Notes: generated from the letters alone by a model not told the origin. Shown: positions 28,270-38,003, counted from the stretch's first letter. The stretch: DNA of 64,000 nucleotides from Methylobacterium hispanicum (GCF_022179285.1 NZ_BPQO01000005.1:62001-126000), one strand, 5' to 3'. Made by a program: numbers and translations.

Positions 28270-28488
28270 ATGAAGCGGATCGTCCTGGCCTCGGCCACCC
28301 TGCTGCTGCTGGCGGCGTCCCCGGCGATGGCGATGTCCTGCTGCGGCGGCGGCAAGGGCAAGGGCGCCATGATGTGCGGCAAGGCCGGGCCGAAGGGCGG
28401 CATGGCCATGAACCACGGCGCCACGAAGGGGAAGAAGGGCAGCTGCTGCTGCGAGGGCATGTCCATGAACATGACCAAGCGCGGCTGA
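28270..28488 (+). CDS. Small secreted Cys/Met-rich copper-binding protein
   Basis: 72 residues from ATG 28,270 (an upstream in-frame ATG at 28,231 lies too near the promoter). Signal peptide MKRIVLASATLLLLAAS, cleaved after AMA. The mature peptide is MSCCGGGKGKGAMMCG, a Lys/Gly/Met middle, then GSCCCEGMSMNM: nine or so thiol or thioether ligands per 50 residues. A CueR-type promoter stands directly upstream, so it is probably a copper-induced periplasmic Cu(I) buffer. No named family is recognised. Confidence 0.75.
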   Translation: MKRIVLASATLLLLAASPAMAMSCCGGGKGKGAMMCGKAGPKGGMAMNHGATKGKKGSCCCEGMSMNMTKRG

Positions 28489-28582
28489 GGCAGTCCAGGG
28501 TCGCTCTCGTACTCGACGCGGCGGAACCCTCTCCGCCGAGGCGGCTCGGGCATTTGTCCGGGATCGTCGCCCGGGCCTGAAG

Positions 28583-29134
28583 TCAGGCGGCTGGGTCGGT
28601 CACGGGCGTCGCGGCCATCCGCTTCAGGATAGCTTCTAGCCGCACGGGGGCCCAATCCCAGCAATCGACGCCCACGTCGAGGCTGGTGCGGGTTCCGGGC
28701 AGGCTACCGTGGGAATGGCCGTAGAGGTGCAGGTCACCATGGTGCTCGTGTGGGTAGCTCCGGTGGGCGTAATGGCTACACCAGAGGGCCTGGGGCTTCG
28801 GCATGCCCGGGTCCTGCACGAAGACGCGCTGGACATCGACAACCGGTCCGCTCCATTCAAGCTGCTCGCCGAGGTCGTCGTGGTTGCCGCGGATGAGACG
28901 GATGCGACCGTTCAGGCGCGCCCGGATGCCGGCGGCATAGGAGAGGTCGCATCTGTAGGCGAAATCGCCGAGGTGCCAGACGATGTCATCCGGGCGTACC
29001 ACTGCGTTCCACGCGCGGATCAGAGCCTCGTCGTGCTCCTCGATGGAGGAGAAAGGACGGGGCCTGTGCATCTTGGCGCTGAGCAGGCTGCGATGGCCGA
29101 AATGCGTGTCTGAAGTGAAGAATGTCCTAGCCAT
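28583..29134 (-). CDS. Calcineurin-like metallophosphoesterase
   Basis: 183 residues. All phosphoesterase motifs are present: FTSDTHFGH (residues 6-14), WHLGDFA, RGNHDD, and SHYAHRS with LYGHSHG. It should hydrolyse a phosphoester or phosphodiester with a two-metal centre in the cytoplasm; the substrate is not predictable. Similar short phosphoesterases are common on phages and mobile elements, in line with its place near the island end. It is monocistronic, with no obvious partner. Confidence 0.88.
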   Translation of the reverse strand: MARTFFTSDTHFGHRSLLSAKMHRPRPFSSIEEHDEALIRAWNAVVRPDDIVWHLGDFAYRCDLSYAAGIRARLNGRIRLIRGNHDDLGEQLEWSGPVVDVQRVFVQDPGMPKPQALWCSHYAHRSYPHEHHGDLHLYGHSHGSLPGTRTSLDVGVDCWDWAPVRLEAILKRMAATPVTDPAA

Positions 29135-29330
29135 GTTCGAGACTCCGTTCCGCTTGGAGGCTCGTCGGCTCGCGCGGCGCTCCTGGATCTAGTCGTGGGC
29201 GGGCTTCGGCGCGGCTATCATGGCGTTTGGTCTCCTCGGGTGGTGGATCGCACCGGACGCCGTTTGCGGCAAGTCGAGACCCGGGCTGCGTCCACTGCTT
29301 TCCAGGCCATGAAGGGCGCCGGAACACGTG

Positions 29331-30833
29331 TCACCGGTCGGTACGGTCCTTCCGAAGGGTGTCGGTCTGCACGCGCGGCGGCCGTCCGAGCTGCCGGCTG
29401 CCGGCGTCCTGACGTTGGTCTGCCTCAATCCTGTCTGCGGCTTGACGCAGCCGGGTCGCGATGCCCTGCGGCATGAGGTCGAGCGCGAGGTCCGTGGCAC
29501 TCGACCCCGCAAAGACAAGCTCATTGGCCGCCTCGACCTGGGCCTCCAGCATGATGCGGTCATGGCGGGCGTAGATCAGGGTGCTCTCGACACTCGCATG
29601 GCCCATCAGCATCTGCACCTCGGTCGCCTTCAGGCCGGGCCCACCGGGGACGGGGATGTGGTTGAGCATGTACACGCCGTAGCTATGCCGCAGGGAGTGA
29701 GGCGTGAAGAGGTGTGTGGGCGCCTCCCGCGGACCTGGTACCTTCGCCCGCCGGACCGCGGACTTGAACTGCTTCTCAAGCGCTGTGTCGCTGGCGCGCA
29801 CGAGTGGCTGCCCCCGGCCCGCTCCGTCGATCTTCTTGAAGAGGAACACGTTGTCGTCGTCGTTCGTGCCGACGAACTCAGACCTGAGGTAGGAGCCCAG
29901 CGCTTCCCAGAACACGGTGCGCAGGGGCTCCCACATGTAGACCCGGCTCATCGTCCGTCCCTTGAACCGGAGCTTCTGGCTATCGGTCATTTCGCGCCCG
30001 AAGCGCCTGTTCGCCGGGTCGACGACCCACACCTCCTGCGTCGCGGGGTCCATGTCACCCAGGTGTAGGTTCAGCGCCTCGTGTAGTCGCAGCCCCCCTC
30101 CGGCAAGCAGGGACCAGAGCGCCCTGTCGCGGTGTGAGCGCGCCGCATCCAGCAGGTCAGCGAGGCGGTCGAGGGGGAATTCCTTGTTCTCCAGGTCGAC
30201 CTGTTGCCCACCGCGGATCGGGCTGCGCAGGACGAGGGGCCGCTTGAACTCGTGTCGGATGCGGATGACGCCCCCAAGCACCGTCTGCTGCTTGAGACGC
30301 TCACGCTCCCGCCGCGACAGGGCCACGGTGCCGTCAATGGCGGAGAAGGTAACGGACAGGTCGACGCTGTCCATGGCGATGCCGTGTTCGCGCATGGCCG
30401 CCTCGGCACGGATGGCCTCGTCCCGTGCGAGCACAAGGAAGCGGTTCACGCCGGCGAGGACAGGGGCGAAGCTGTTCCGAGCCAAGCCATGGACGAGACC
30501 CACCTCCTCGGCGTAGGCGGCCAAGCCAGGCAGTTCCGGCCAATCGATGCTCGCTCCCTTGCTGAGGAAAATCGGGTAGGCATGCACCGCATCCGAGATC
30601 TGGCTGGGGCGAACGGCGCGGCCGAACACGCCGCATTCGATCAGGAAGTCGATGAAGCGCGCCGCAGCGTCCATATAGCGCGCGACGGTCGTGGGGGCAT
30701 TGCGCCGGTCCTGCAGGTGCCTGCGGAACCGGTTCAGGGGCTCGACCTCCAAGCCGTCGTCGTTGAGGAATACCTCCTCACGCGAGCCGTTTCCCCGGGG
30801 TACGACCAGGCGGGTGAGATGCTTCAGGGCCAT
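29331..30833 (-). CDS. Tyrosine recombinase, likely integrase of the island
   Basis: 500 residues. It has an N-terminal core-binding domain (TVARYMDAAARFIDFLIECG) and a catalytic domain with GGLRLHEALNLHLGD (first Arg), TPHSLRHSYG (His-x-x-Arg), and MGHASVESTLIYAR (His and the Tyr nucleophile). It is longer than phage integrases, like the large recombinases of GInt/Tn554-type islands. It lies 145 bp from the broken trxB end and reads into the island, the normal position of an integrase beside its attachment site. No accessory recombination gene follows it. Confidence 0.9.
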   Translation of the reverse strand: MALKHLTRLVVPRGNGSREEVFLNDDGLEVEPLNRFRRHLQDRRNAPTTVARYMDAAARFIDFLIECGVFGRAVRPSQISDAVHAYPIFLSKGASIDWPELPGLAAYAEEVGLVHGLARNSFAPVLAGVNRFLVLARDEAIRAEAAMREHGIAMDSVDLSVTFSAIDGTVALSRRERERLKQQTVLGGVIRIRHEFKRPLVLRSPIRGGQQVDLENKEFPLDRLADLLDAARSHRDRALWSLLAGGGLRLHEALNLHLGDMDPATQEVWVVDPANRRFGREMTDSQKLRFKGRTMSRVYMWEPLRTVFWEALGSYLRSEFVGTNDDDNVFLFKKIDGAGRGQPLVRASDTALEKQFKSAVRRAKVPGPREAPTHLFTPHSLRHSYGVYMLNHIPVPGGPGLKATEVQMLMGHASVESTLIYARHDRIMLEAQVEAANELVFAGSSATDLALDLMPQGIATRLRQAADRIEADQRQDAGSRQLGRPPRVQTDTLRKDRTDR

Positions 30834-31119
<286 letters not shown>

Positions 31120-31455
31120 CATCGGTCGGCTTGGCACCCAGATACCCGATGTTCGGTCACCCCGCGCGGGGGGGCGGGGTCCGCGGCATCCGGAGCGCCT
31201 GACCGGACGCCGATCGCGGCGCGTGGACGTTTTCCGGTCCACCGTCCACCGAATTCCCAGAGCGACCCACAAAAACCTCTCTGCATCCCTTGCGCGGATA
31301 CGCGTCCTGCACGCATGAGTTATGTGCTGACGACAGGGCCGCAGAGCGGCCCTGCGGTTCGGACATGGACGCGGGACCGCGTCGATCCGTGCCGTCCGTC
31401 GTCCTTCGGGGCCCGCCGTCGCGCGGGCATGTCAGGCTGGTGGGGGTTGCTCGCC
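31120..31455. other. Intergenic region trxB-lsrB
   Basis: About 335 bp. A G/C hairpin (CCCCGCGCGGGGGGGCGGGG, near 31,159) after the trxB end may act as its terminator. The rest should hold the lsrB promoter. I see no gene or clear operator. Confidence 0.4.
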
Positions 31456-32346
31456 GTGGATTGGGACAAGATCCGGATCTTCCTCAACGTCGCCGAGGCC
31501 GGCAGCTTCACGAAGGCCGGAGACGATATCGGCCTCAGCCAATCGGCGGTGAGCCGTCAGATCAGCGCCCTGGAGCGCGAGCTGAAGGCGCCGCTGTTCC
31601 ACCGCCACGCCCGCGGGCTCATCCTCACCGAGCAGGGCGACCTGCTCTTCCGCGCGGCGCGCGACATGAAGCTCCGGCTCGAGAACACGAAGGCCCGCCT
31701 CGTCGAGACCAGCGAGCGGCCCTCCGGCGATCTCAAGGTGACGACGACCGTCGGCCTCGGCTCGGCCTGGCTCTCGCAGCGGGTGGCCGAGTTCCTCGAC
31801 CTCTATCCGGATGTCCGCATCGAGCTGATCCTCACGAACGAGGAACTCGACCTCGCCATGCGCGAGGCCGACATCGCCATCCGCATGCGCCGTCCGGCCC
31901 AGCCGGACCTGATCCAGCGCCGGCTCTTCACGGTGCACTACCACGCCTTCGCGAGCCCGGATTACATCAAGCGCTTCGGCGAGCCGAAGACCTTCGAGGA
32001 CCTCGACAACCACCGCCTGATCTCGTTCGGCGGCAACGAGCCCTCCTACCTGCTGGCCGCCCACTACCTCGCCGATATCGGCCGCGAGGGGCGCGAGCGG
32101 CGCGCGGTTCACTTCACGGTCAATAACGTGGCGGCGTTGCAGAAGGCGATGGAGACCGGCTGCGGCATCGGCATCCTGCCGGACTACGCGGTCGATGGCG
32201 GCGATGCCCTGGTGCAGGTGCTGCGCGACAGCGAGATGCCGACGCTGGACAGCTACCTCGTCTATGCCGAGGAGATGCGGACCGTGGCTCGGGTCCAGGC
32301 GTTCCGGGACTTCCTGGTCGCGAAGGCCCAGCGCTGGACGTACTGA
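31456..32346 (+). CDS. lsrB: LysR-type regulator LsrB/VtlR
   Basis: 296 residues from GTG 31,456 (GGGGG upstream; ATG 31,429 is an alternative). The N-terminus MDWDKIRIFLNVAEAGSFTK and SQSAVSRQISALERELK form the LysR helix-turn-helix. The C-terminal sequence DSYLVYAEEMRTVARVQ then AFRDFLVAKAQRW matches the LsrB/VtlR group, which controls redox, glutathione, envelope and small-RNA genes in rhizobia, Agrobacterium and Brucella. Its place after trxB supports this. If the island changed trxB transcription, lsrB would now depend wholly on its own promoter. Confidence 0.88.
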   Translation: MDWDKIRIFLNVAEAGSFTKAGDDIGLSQSAVSRQISALERELKAPLFHRHARGLILTEQGDLLFRAARDMKLRLENTKARLVETSERPSGDLKVTTTVGLGSAWLSQRVAEFLDLYPDVRIELILTNEELDLAMREADIAIRMRRPAQPDLIQRRLFTVHYHAFASPDYIKRFGEPKTFEDLDNHRLISFGGNEPSYLLAAHYLADIGREGRERRAVHFTVNNVAALQKAMETGCGIGILPDYAVDGGDALVQVLRDSEMPTLDSYLVYAEEMRTVARVQAFRDFLVAKAQRWTY

Positions 32347-32394
32347 AGCACGCGGCCCCCCTCCCCCGCGGAGGAGGGAGGGCGACGCGCGGCG

Positions 32395-33342
32395 TCAGAC
32401 GAACAGCCGTTCCTTCTCCAGCCCCTTGTAGAGGCCGGCGACCTGCTCGCCGTAGCCGTTGAAGATCAGCGTCGGGACGCGCTGATCGGTGCCGAGCACG
32501 CGCTCGGTGGCCTGGCTCCAGCGCGGGTGCGGCACGGCCGGGTTCACGTTCGCCCAGAAGCCGTACTCGGAGGATTGCAGCCCTTCCCAGAAGGTCTTCG
32601 GCCGCTCGGCCACGAAAGAGACCTTCGTGATCGACTTGATCGACTTGAAGCCGTACTTCCACGGCAGTGCGAGCCTGATCGGCGCGCCGAACTGCTTCGG
32701 CAGCGGCTTGCCGTAGATGCCCGTGACCACGAAGGCGAGGTCGTTGCCGGCCTCTGCCAGCGTCAGCCCCTCGGTGTAGGGCCAGGGATAGAAGAAGGCG
32801 CGCTGGCCCGGCGCCATCGCCTTGTCGAGGAATGTCTCGAAGCGCACGTACTTCGCCCCCGAGGCGGGCTTGGCGAGCGCCAGCAGCTTCGACAGGGGAA
32901 AGCCGGTCCAGGGCACGGCCATCGACCATGCCTCGACGCAGCGGTGGCGGTAGAGCCGCTCCTCCAGCCCGACCTTCCGGACGAGGTCCTCGACGCCGAT
33001 CTCGAACGGCTTCTCGACGAGGCCGTCGATCCTGACCGTCCAGGGGTTGGTCTTCAGCGCCTCGGCGGCCGGCATCACGGTCTTCGAGGTGCCGAACTCG
33101 TAGAAGTTGTTGTAGTCGCCGCTATAGCGCTCCGGCGTTACCCCGCGGTCGAGCGTGTAGGCCTCGTTGCGCGGTGCCGGATAGACGCCGCCTTCGGCCG
33201 CCCTGCTCCCGCGCGGGCCCAGCACCGCACCCGCCGCGAGGCCTGCCGCGCCGCCGAGCAAGGCCCGGCGGTTCAGGAAGACCGATTCGGGCGTGGCGCT
33301 GCTCTCCGGGATCTCCCAGCTGCGGCTCTGCTTGATCAACAT
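32395..33342 (-). CDS. msrP: Methionine sulfoxide reductase catalytic subunit MsrP
   Basis: 315 residues from ATG 33,342. A twin-arginine signal (NRRALLGGAAGLAAGAV, Arg25-Arg26) exports the folded molybdoenzyme. YRHRCVEAWSM holds Cys135, the molybdenum ligand of the sulfite-oxidase fold, and the C-terminus NVNPAVPHPRWSQATER is typical of YedY/MsrP. It repairs oxidised methionines in periplasmic proteins, taking electrons from the membrane haem protein MsrQ, whose gene is not adjacent here. It converges with lsrB. Confidence 0.93.
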   Translation of the reverse strand: MLIKQSRSWEIPESSATPESVFLNRRALLGGAAGLAAGAVLGPRGSRAAEGGVYPAPRNEAYTLDRGVTPERYSGDYNNFYEFGTSKTVMPAAEALKTNPWTVRIDGLVEKPFEIGVEDLVRKVGLEERLYRHRCVEAWSMAVPWTGFPLSKLLALAKPASGAKYVRFETFLDKAMAPGQRAFFYPWPYTEGLTLAEAGNDLAFVVTGIYGKPLPKQFGAPIRLALPWKYGFKSIKSITKVSFVAERPKTFWEGLQSSEYGFWANVNPAVPHPRWSQATERVLGTDQRVPTLIFNGYGEQVAGLYKGLEKERLFV

Positions 33343-33443
33343 GGGGGCACGTCCTCCGCGATCCTTTGCCCCGGGAGATCGTCCCGCGGCGCGCGCGGGA
33401 CAAGCCGGGAATCGGGAGCCCATTCGTCGCGGCGGTGGCGCGG

Positions 33444-35138
33444 TTACGCCGCCGGGAGGTCGTCGCGCAGCGCCCGGCGCAGCACCTTGCCCACGTTGGT
33501 CTTCGGCAACGCCTCGCGGATCAGCACCTTGCGCGGCACCTTGTAGCCGGTGAGCTGGGCGCGGGCATGGGCGCGGATGGCGTCCACGGTGAGGGACGCG
33601 TCGCGCAGCACCACGTGCGCCACGACCATCTCGCCGGCCTCCGCGCAGGGCGCGCCGACCACCGCGCATTCGAGGATGCCGGGATGAAGGGCCAGCACGT
33701 CCTCGACCTCGTTCGGATAGACGTTGAAGCCGGAGACGAGGATCATGTCCTTCATCCGATCGACGATGCGCACCTGCCCGTCCGGCTGCATCACCGCGAC
33801 GTCGCCGGTGCGGAAGAAACCGTCCTGCGTCATCACCTTCGCGGTCTCGTCCGGCCGGTTCCAGTAGCCCTTCATCACCTGGGGGCCGCGCACGCAGAGT
33901 TCGCCGGGTACGCCGAAGGGCGCCGGCATCCCGTCCGCGTCCCGGATCGAGACTTCGGTCGAGGGCAAGGGGAAGCCGATCGTGCCGGACCATTCGGGCA
34001 GGCCGTAGGGGTTCACGCAGACCACCGGAGAGGTCTCGGAGAGGCCGTAGCCCTCGACGATCACCGAGCCGGTGATCGCCTTCCAGCGGGCCGCCACCGC
34101 CTTCTGCACGGCCATGCCGCCGCCGACCACGTAGTCGAGCTGCGAGAAGTCGAGGCCCGCGAAGCCCGGATGGTTGTTCAGCAGGTTGAACAGGGTGTTC
34201 ACCCCGGACATGTGGGTGAAGCGGTGCTTGGACAGCGTCTTCACGAAGCCGTCCGCGTCGCGCGGATTCGGGATGAGGAGGCAGGTGCCACCCGCGCGTA
34301 TGAAGAACAGAAAGCAGCAGGTCAGAGCGAAGATGTGGTAGAGCGGCAAGGCCGTCACCATCACGCGCTCAGGCCCGTCCGGGTCGGTCGCGCGGAACCA
34401 CGTCTGGCTCTGCACCACGTTGGCGATGACGTTGCGATGGGTCAGCATCGCCGCCTTGGCCACGCCCGTGGTTCCGCCGGTGTATTGCAGGAAGGCGAGG
34501 TCGCCCTGCGCCACCGGGACGGTGCGCGGTCGCCCGCCGCGGCCAGCCTTCAGCGCATCGGTGAAGCGGGTCGCGAGACCTTTGGGCAGGCTGTAGGCCG
34601 GCACGGCCTTCCTGACGTGGCGCGCGACGAGGTTCACCAGCGCCCCCTTCGCTCCGAGCCCATCGCCGGGGGACGCGATCACGACCCGGTCCAGCGTGAG
34701 GGTCGGCAGCGCCTGGGCGACCGTATGGGCGAAGGTCTCGAGCACCACGAGGGTGCGGGCGCCGGAATCGTTGAGCTGGGCTGCGAGCTCGCGCGGCGTG
34801 TAGAGCGGGTTGACGTTGACGACCGTTGCGCCGGCCAGCAGCGTGCCGAACAGCGCGACCGGATAGGCCGGGACGTTCGGCATCATGACCGCGACCCGGT
34901 CGCCCTTGGCGATGCCCTGGCCCTGGAGCCAGACCGCGAAGGCGCGGGCCAGCGCGCCGAGCTGCGCGTAGCTCATCGAGGCCCCGAAGCAGATCACGGC
35001 CTTCCGGTCGGCGAAGCGCGCGGTGCTCGCCTCGAACATCTCGACCAGCGTGCCGAGCCCGTCGATGTCGATCTCCGCCGGGATGCCGGGCGGGTATGAT
35101 GCGAGCCAGGGCTTTCCGGCTCTCTGCTTCTCGATCAC
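33444..35138 (-). CDS. Long-chain fatty acid-CoA ligase (FadD family)
   Basis: 564 residues from GTG 35,138, preceded by GAGGAGGA at ideal spacing. An upstream in-frame start at 35,234 has no ribosome site. Adenylation signatures are YTGGTTGVAKAAML (219-232), VEGYGLSETSPVV, and RTGDVAVMQPDGQVRIVDR with a final PRKVLIREALPKTNVGKVLR lysine motif. It activates fatty acids to acyl-CoA via acyl-AMP. It stands alone between msrP and the kinase/phosphatase gene, so chain-length preference and physiological role cannot be read from context. Confidence 0.9.
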   Translation of the reverse strand: MIEKQRAGKPWLASYPPGIPAEIDIDGLGTLVEMFEASTARFADRKAVICFGASMSYAQLGALARAFAVWLQGQGIAKGDRVAVMMPNVPAYPVALFGTLLAGATVVNVNPLYTPRELAAQLNDSGARTLVVLETFAHTVAQALPTLTLDRVVIASPGDGLGAKGALVNLVARHVRKAVPAYSLPKGLATRFTDALKAGRGGRPRTVPVAQGDLAFLQYTGGTTGVAKAAMLTHRNVIANVVQSQTWFRATDPDGPERVMVTALPLYHIFALTCCFLFFIRAGGTCLLIPNPRDADGFVKTLSKHRFTHMSGVNTLFNLLNNHPGFAGLDFSQLDYVVGGGMAVQKAVAARWKAITGSVIVEGYGLSETSPVVCVNPYGLPEWSGTIGFPLPSTEVSIRDADGMPAPFGVPGELCVRGPQVMKGYWNRPDETAKVMTQDGFFRTGDVAVMQPDGQVRIVDRMKDMILVSGFNVYPNEVEDVLALHPGILECAVVGAPCAEAGEMVVAHVVLRDASLTVDAIRAHARAQLTGYKVPRKVLIREALPKTNVGKVLRRALRDDLPAA

Positions 35139-35285
35139 GGTATCCTCCTCGGGACCCGCGGCTTCGTGCTGGCCACGGTGTCTCCTGTCGCTCCCAGACG
35201 CCGGGAGAGTGGGCGATCGGCCGACCACGGACAACCCGCGCCGGGCGCTCGCACGGAACAGAGCCGCGAAACCGTCGAGTGGCGC

Positions 35286-37001
35286 TCATGCGTTCCGGCT
35301 GGCCAGCACGGCGACGAGGGCAAGCGCGAGCCCCAGGGAAACGAGCTTCCAAAACAGGACCGGGTTGCGCTCCAGGAGGGCGGCCCGGCGCATTCCAGCG
35401 AGCGACGGATTCGGGTGACGCAGGTCGTAGGTGAAGGCCGAGAGCGCCTCGTAGCGGAGGACGGGGTTCGGGTGGACCGCCTTGCGCAGCGCACCGTCCA
35501 CCCAGACGGGCAGGCCGGGCCGCGTGGCCGAGAGCGGCACGTAGCGCAGGCGCCGAGCCCGGGCCTCGGTCACCGCCCGGGCGGCCGCGGCCCCGTAGGG
35601 CAGCTGTCCCGTCAGCATCTGGTAGGCGATGGTTCCGAGCGAGAACACGTCCGCGGCGGGCGTCGCGGGCTCGCCCGTCAGATATTCCGGCGCGCTGTAC
35701 TGCTGGGTGCCGAGCACCGGCTCCTCGGGGGCGAGTTCGGCCACGCCCGCCACGCGGGTCGAGCCGAAATCGATGATCCGCGCGGTGCCGGACGCGTCGA
35801 TCAGGATGTTCTGAGGGCGCAGATCCCGGTGAACCATCTCGCGCCGGTGGAAGGCCTGCAGGCCCCGCGCGATCTGCTCGACGAGGCCGCGCACCGTCTC
35901 GAGATCGGGGTTCGGGTTGTCGCGCATCCACTGCGCCAGCGTGCGGCCCTCGACATAGTCCATCGCCGTGTAGAGGTGGCTGCGCCGGCGTGCCTGCGGC
36001 TGGGCCTTCAGCACGTGCGGGCTGTCGATGCGGCGGGCGATCCACTCCTCCATGACGAGGCGGCGGAGCTGCGCAGGATCCTCCCGCGCGTCCGTCGACG
36101 GCACCTTGAGGGCGACCCTCGCGCCGGTCTCGGCATCCTCCGCGAGGTAGACATGGCTGCGGTGGCTCGCATGGAGCGTGCGCAGCACCCGGTAGCCGTC
36201 GAACTGCGTCGGCGGCTCCAGAAGCGGCGCCGGGGCGAGATCGGCGACCCGGCCCGCGAGATCGAGCGGATCGGCCTCGGGTGCCGCCTCGATGCGCACG
36301 ATCTGCGCGGTCAGGTTATCGCCGCTGCCGGCCGCGTAGGCATGTCTGATAATCTGGCGGGCAGCCTCGTCCAGATCCGAGGCATGGCGCGCGATCAGGC
36401 CGGCGATGGTCTCCGGGGCGAGGTGCTCGTGCACGCCGTCGGTCGTCAGCACGAAGACGTCGCCGGGCTCGGTGCGCACCGTGGCGTGGTCGATCTCGAC
36501 ATGCGGCCCGGCACCCAATGCCCGTCCGAGATAGGATTCCTCCGCCGACAGGACGAGGCGGTGGTCCTCGGTCAGCTGTTCCAGGGAGCGGCCGGCAACG
36601 CGGCAGATCCGGCCGTCGCCGACGTGGAAGACGTGCGCGGAGCGGCCCTTGAGGACGAGGGCGCTGAAGGTGGTGACGTAGCCCCGGTCGGGCTCGTGCC
36701 GGCTGCGCCGGGTCTCGGCGTGGAGCCAGGAATTGGCGGCCGCGATCACGCGCTGCGCGGCGCTCTTCACCGACCACGTGTCGGGGGTGTCGTAGTAATC
36801 GGTGAGGAAGCTCTTGACCGCAGTCTCGCTGGCCACGTGGCTGACCGCGCTGCTGCCGATCCCGTCGGCGATGGCGATGGCCGCCCCCTTGAGCCCGAGC
36901 GTCGGCTGCCCGGGGACGAGCGCCCCGTGGAAGTCCTGGTTGGCCTCCTTCCGGCCCGCCTCGCTGTGCTGGCCGAGCGTGAGCCTGAGGTCGTTCGGCA
37001 T
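35286..37001 (-). CDS. Fused PP2C phosphatase / Ser-Thr protein kinase with C-terminal membrane anchor
   Basis: 571 residues. Residues 1-240 are a PP2C-type phosphatase (IADGIGSS near 45, GDGRI near 128, LTTDGVHEHL near 185, SGDNLTA near 226). Residues 268-530 are a Hanks-type kinase: ALK with Lys299, HRDLRPQN (391-398; Arg replaces the usual Lys), DFG (411-413). A hydrophobic segment near the end (WKLVSLGLALALVAVLA) anchors it in the membrane. It may set and erase its own signal on one target. It follows the formate/nitrite transporter gene in the same direction, which suggests a link to nitrogen or anion uptake. Confidence 0.9.
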   Translation of the reverse strand: MPNDLRLTLGQHSEAGRKEANQDFHGALVPGQPTLGLKGAAIAIADGIGSSAVSHVASETAVKSFLTDYYDTPDTWSVKSAAQRVIAAANSWLHAETRRSRHEPDRGYVTTFSALVLKGRSAHVFHVGDGRICRVAGRSLEQLTEDHRLVLSAEESYLGRALGAGPHVEIDHATVRTEPGDVFVLTTDGVHEHLAPETIAGLIARHASDLDEAARQIIRHAYAAGSGDNLTAQIVRIEAAPEADPLDLAGRVADLAPAPLLEPPTQFDGYRVLRTLHASHRSHVYLAEDAETGARVALKVPSTDAREDPAQLRRLVMEEWIARRIDSPHVLKAQPQARRRSHLYTAMDYVEGRTLAQWMRDNPNPDLETVRGLVEQIARGLQAFHRREMVHRDLRPQNILIDASGTARIIDFGSTRVAGVAELAPEEPVLGTQQYSAPEYLTGEPATPAADVFSLGTIAYQMLTGQLPYGAAAARAVTEARARRLRYVPLSATRPGLPVWVDGALRKAVHPNPVLRYEALSAFTYDLRHPNPSLAGMRRAALLERNPVLFWKLVSLGLALALVAVLASRNA

Positions 37002-37121
37002 GGGGATGGCGGCGCGCGAGGGGACCCGTGCCCTTTCGGCCCGGGTCCCCGTCGGGTCAAGCGCGTCGTCGGGTCAAACGCGTCTTGGAGCCCCTCGCAA
37101 GACCCCCGGTCTCCGGGAGCC

Positions 37122-37151
37122 CTCCCGCTGCGCGCGAGGGCGCAGCGGGAG
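37122..37151. terminator. Hairpin between the FNT gene and the kinase/phosphatase gene
   Basis: CTCCCGCTGCG (37,122-37,132) and CGCAGCGGGAG (37,141-37,151) pair perfectly over 11 bp, 15 bp past the stop of the leftward FNT gene. No clear U-tract follows. It probably terminates or attenuates readthrough into the kinase/phosphatase gene. Confidence 0.5.
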
Positions 37152-37166
37152 TGTCGTAGGAGGCTC

Positions 37167-38003
37167 TCAGGCGGCCAGGCGGCGCGCCTCGCCCTGGACG
37201 GCGCGCTTCGGCGCGGTGCGGACATGGGTGGTGTAGAGGGTCAGGCCCGTGAACGCGAGGCCGCCCACGAGGTTGCCCAGCACGGTCGGGATCTCGTTCC
37301 AGAAGAAGTAGTCACCGATCGAGAAGTTGCCGCCCATCATCAAGCCGAAGGGGAACAGGAACATGTTCACGACCGAGTGCTCGAAGGTCATGTAGAAGAA
37401 CACCATGATGGGCATCCACATGGCGATGACCTTGCCGCTCACCGTGGTCGAGATCATCGCGCCGACGACGCCGGTCGAGACCATCCAGTTGCAGAGCATC
37501 CCGCGCATGAAGATCGTGAACCAGCCGCCGACGCCGTGGGCCGCGTAGCCGACCGTGCGGCGCTCGCCCACATGGGCGATGAACTCGCCGACCTTGTCGG
37601 CCGGCGCGGTGAAGCCGAAGGTGAAGACGAAGGCCATCATGAAGGCCACGGTGAGCGCGCCGAGGAAGTTTCCGAGGAACACGAGGCCCCAGTTGCGCAG
37701 CACGCCGCCCCAGGTCACGCCCGGGCGGCGATCGAGGAGCGCCAGTGGGGCGAGCACGAAGACCCCGGTCAGCAGGTCGAAGCCCAGCAGGTAGAGCATG
37801 CAGAAGCCGACCGGGAACAGGACGGCGCCGAGGATCGGGATCCCGGTCTGCTGGGTGATCGTGACGGCGAAGACCGCCGCGAGCGCCAGGATCGCACCGG
37901 CCATGTAGGCGCGGATCACGGTGTCGCGGGTGGACATGAAGATCTTGGATTCTCCGGCATCGACCATCTTGGTCACGAATTCGGAGGGCGCGAGGTAAGC
38001 CAT
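37167..38003 (-). CDS. Formate/nitrite transporter family channel
   Basis: 278 residues from ATG 38,003. Six transmembrane segments, with TVSGKVIAMWMPIMVFFYMT then FEHSVVNMFLFPFGL holding the conserved FEHSVVNM channel motif (central His), and MLCNWMVSTGV in the other half. FNT channels move formate, nitrite or hydrosulfide across the inner membrane as the protonated acid. In a methylotroph either formate or nitrite uptake is possible. The next gene downstream is the PP2C/kinase fusion. Confidence 0.9.
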   Translation of the reverse strand: MAYLAPSEFVTKMVDAGESKIFMSTRDTVIRAYMAGAILALAAVFAVTITQQTGIPILGAVLFPVGFCMLYLLGFDLLTGVFVLAPLALLDRRPGVTWGGVLRNWGLVFLGNFLGALTVAFMMAFVFTFGFTAPADKVGEFIAHVGERRTVGYAAHGVGGWFTIFMRGMLCNWMVSTGVVGAMISTTVSGKVIAMWMPIMVFFYMTFEHSVVNMFLFPFGLMMGGNFSIGDYFFWNEIPTVLGNLVGGLAFTGLTLYTTHVRTAPKRAVQGEARRLAA

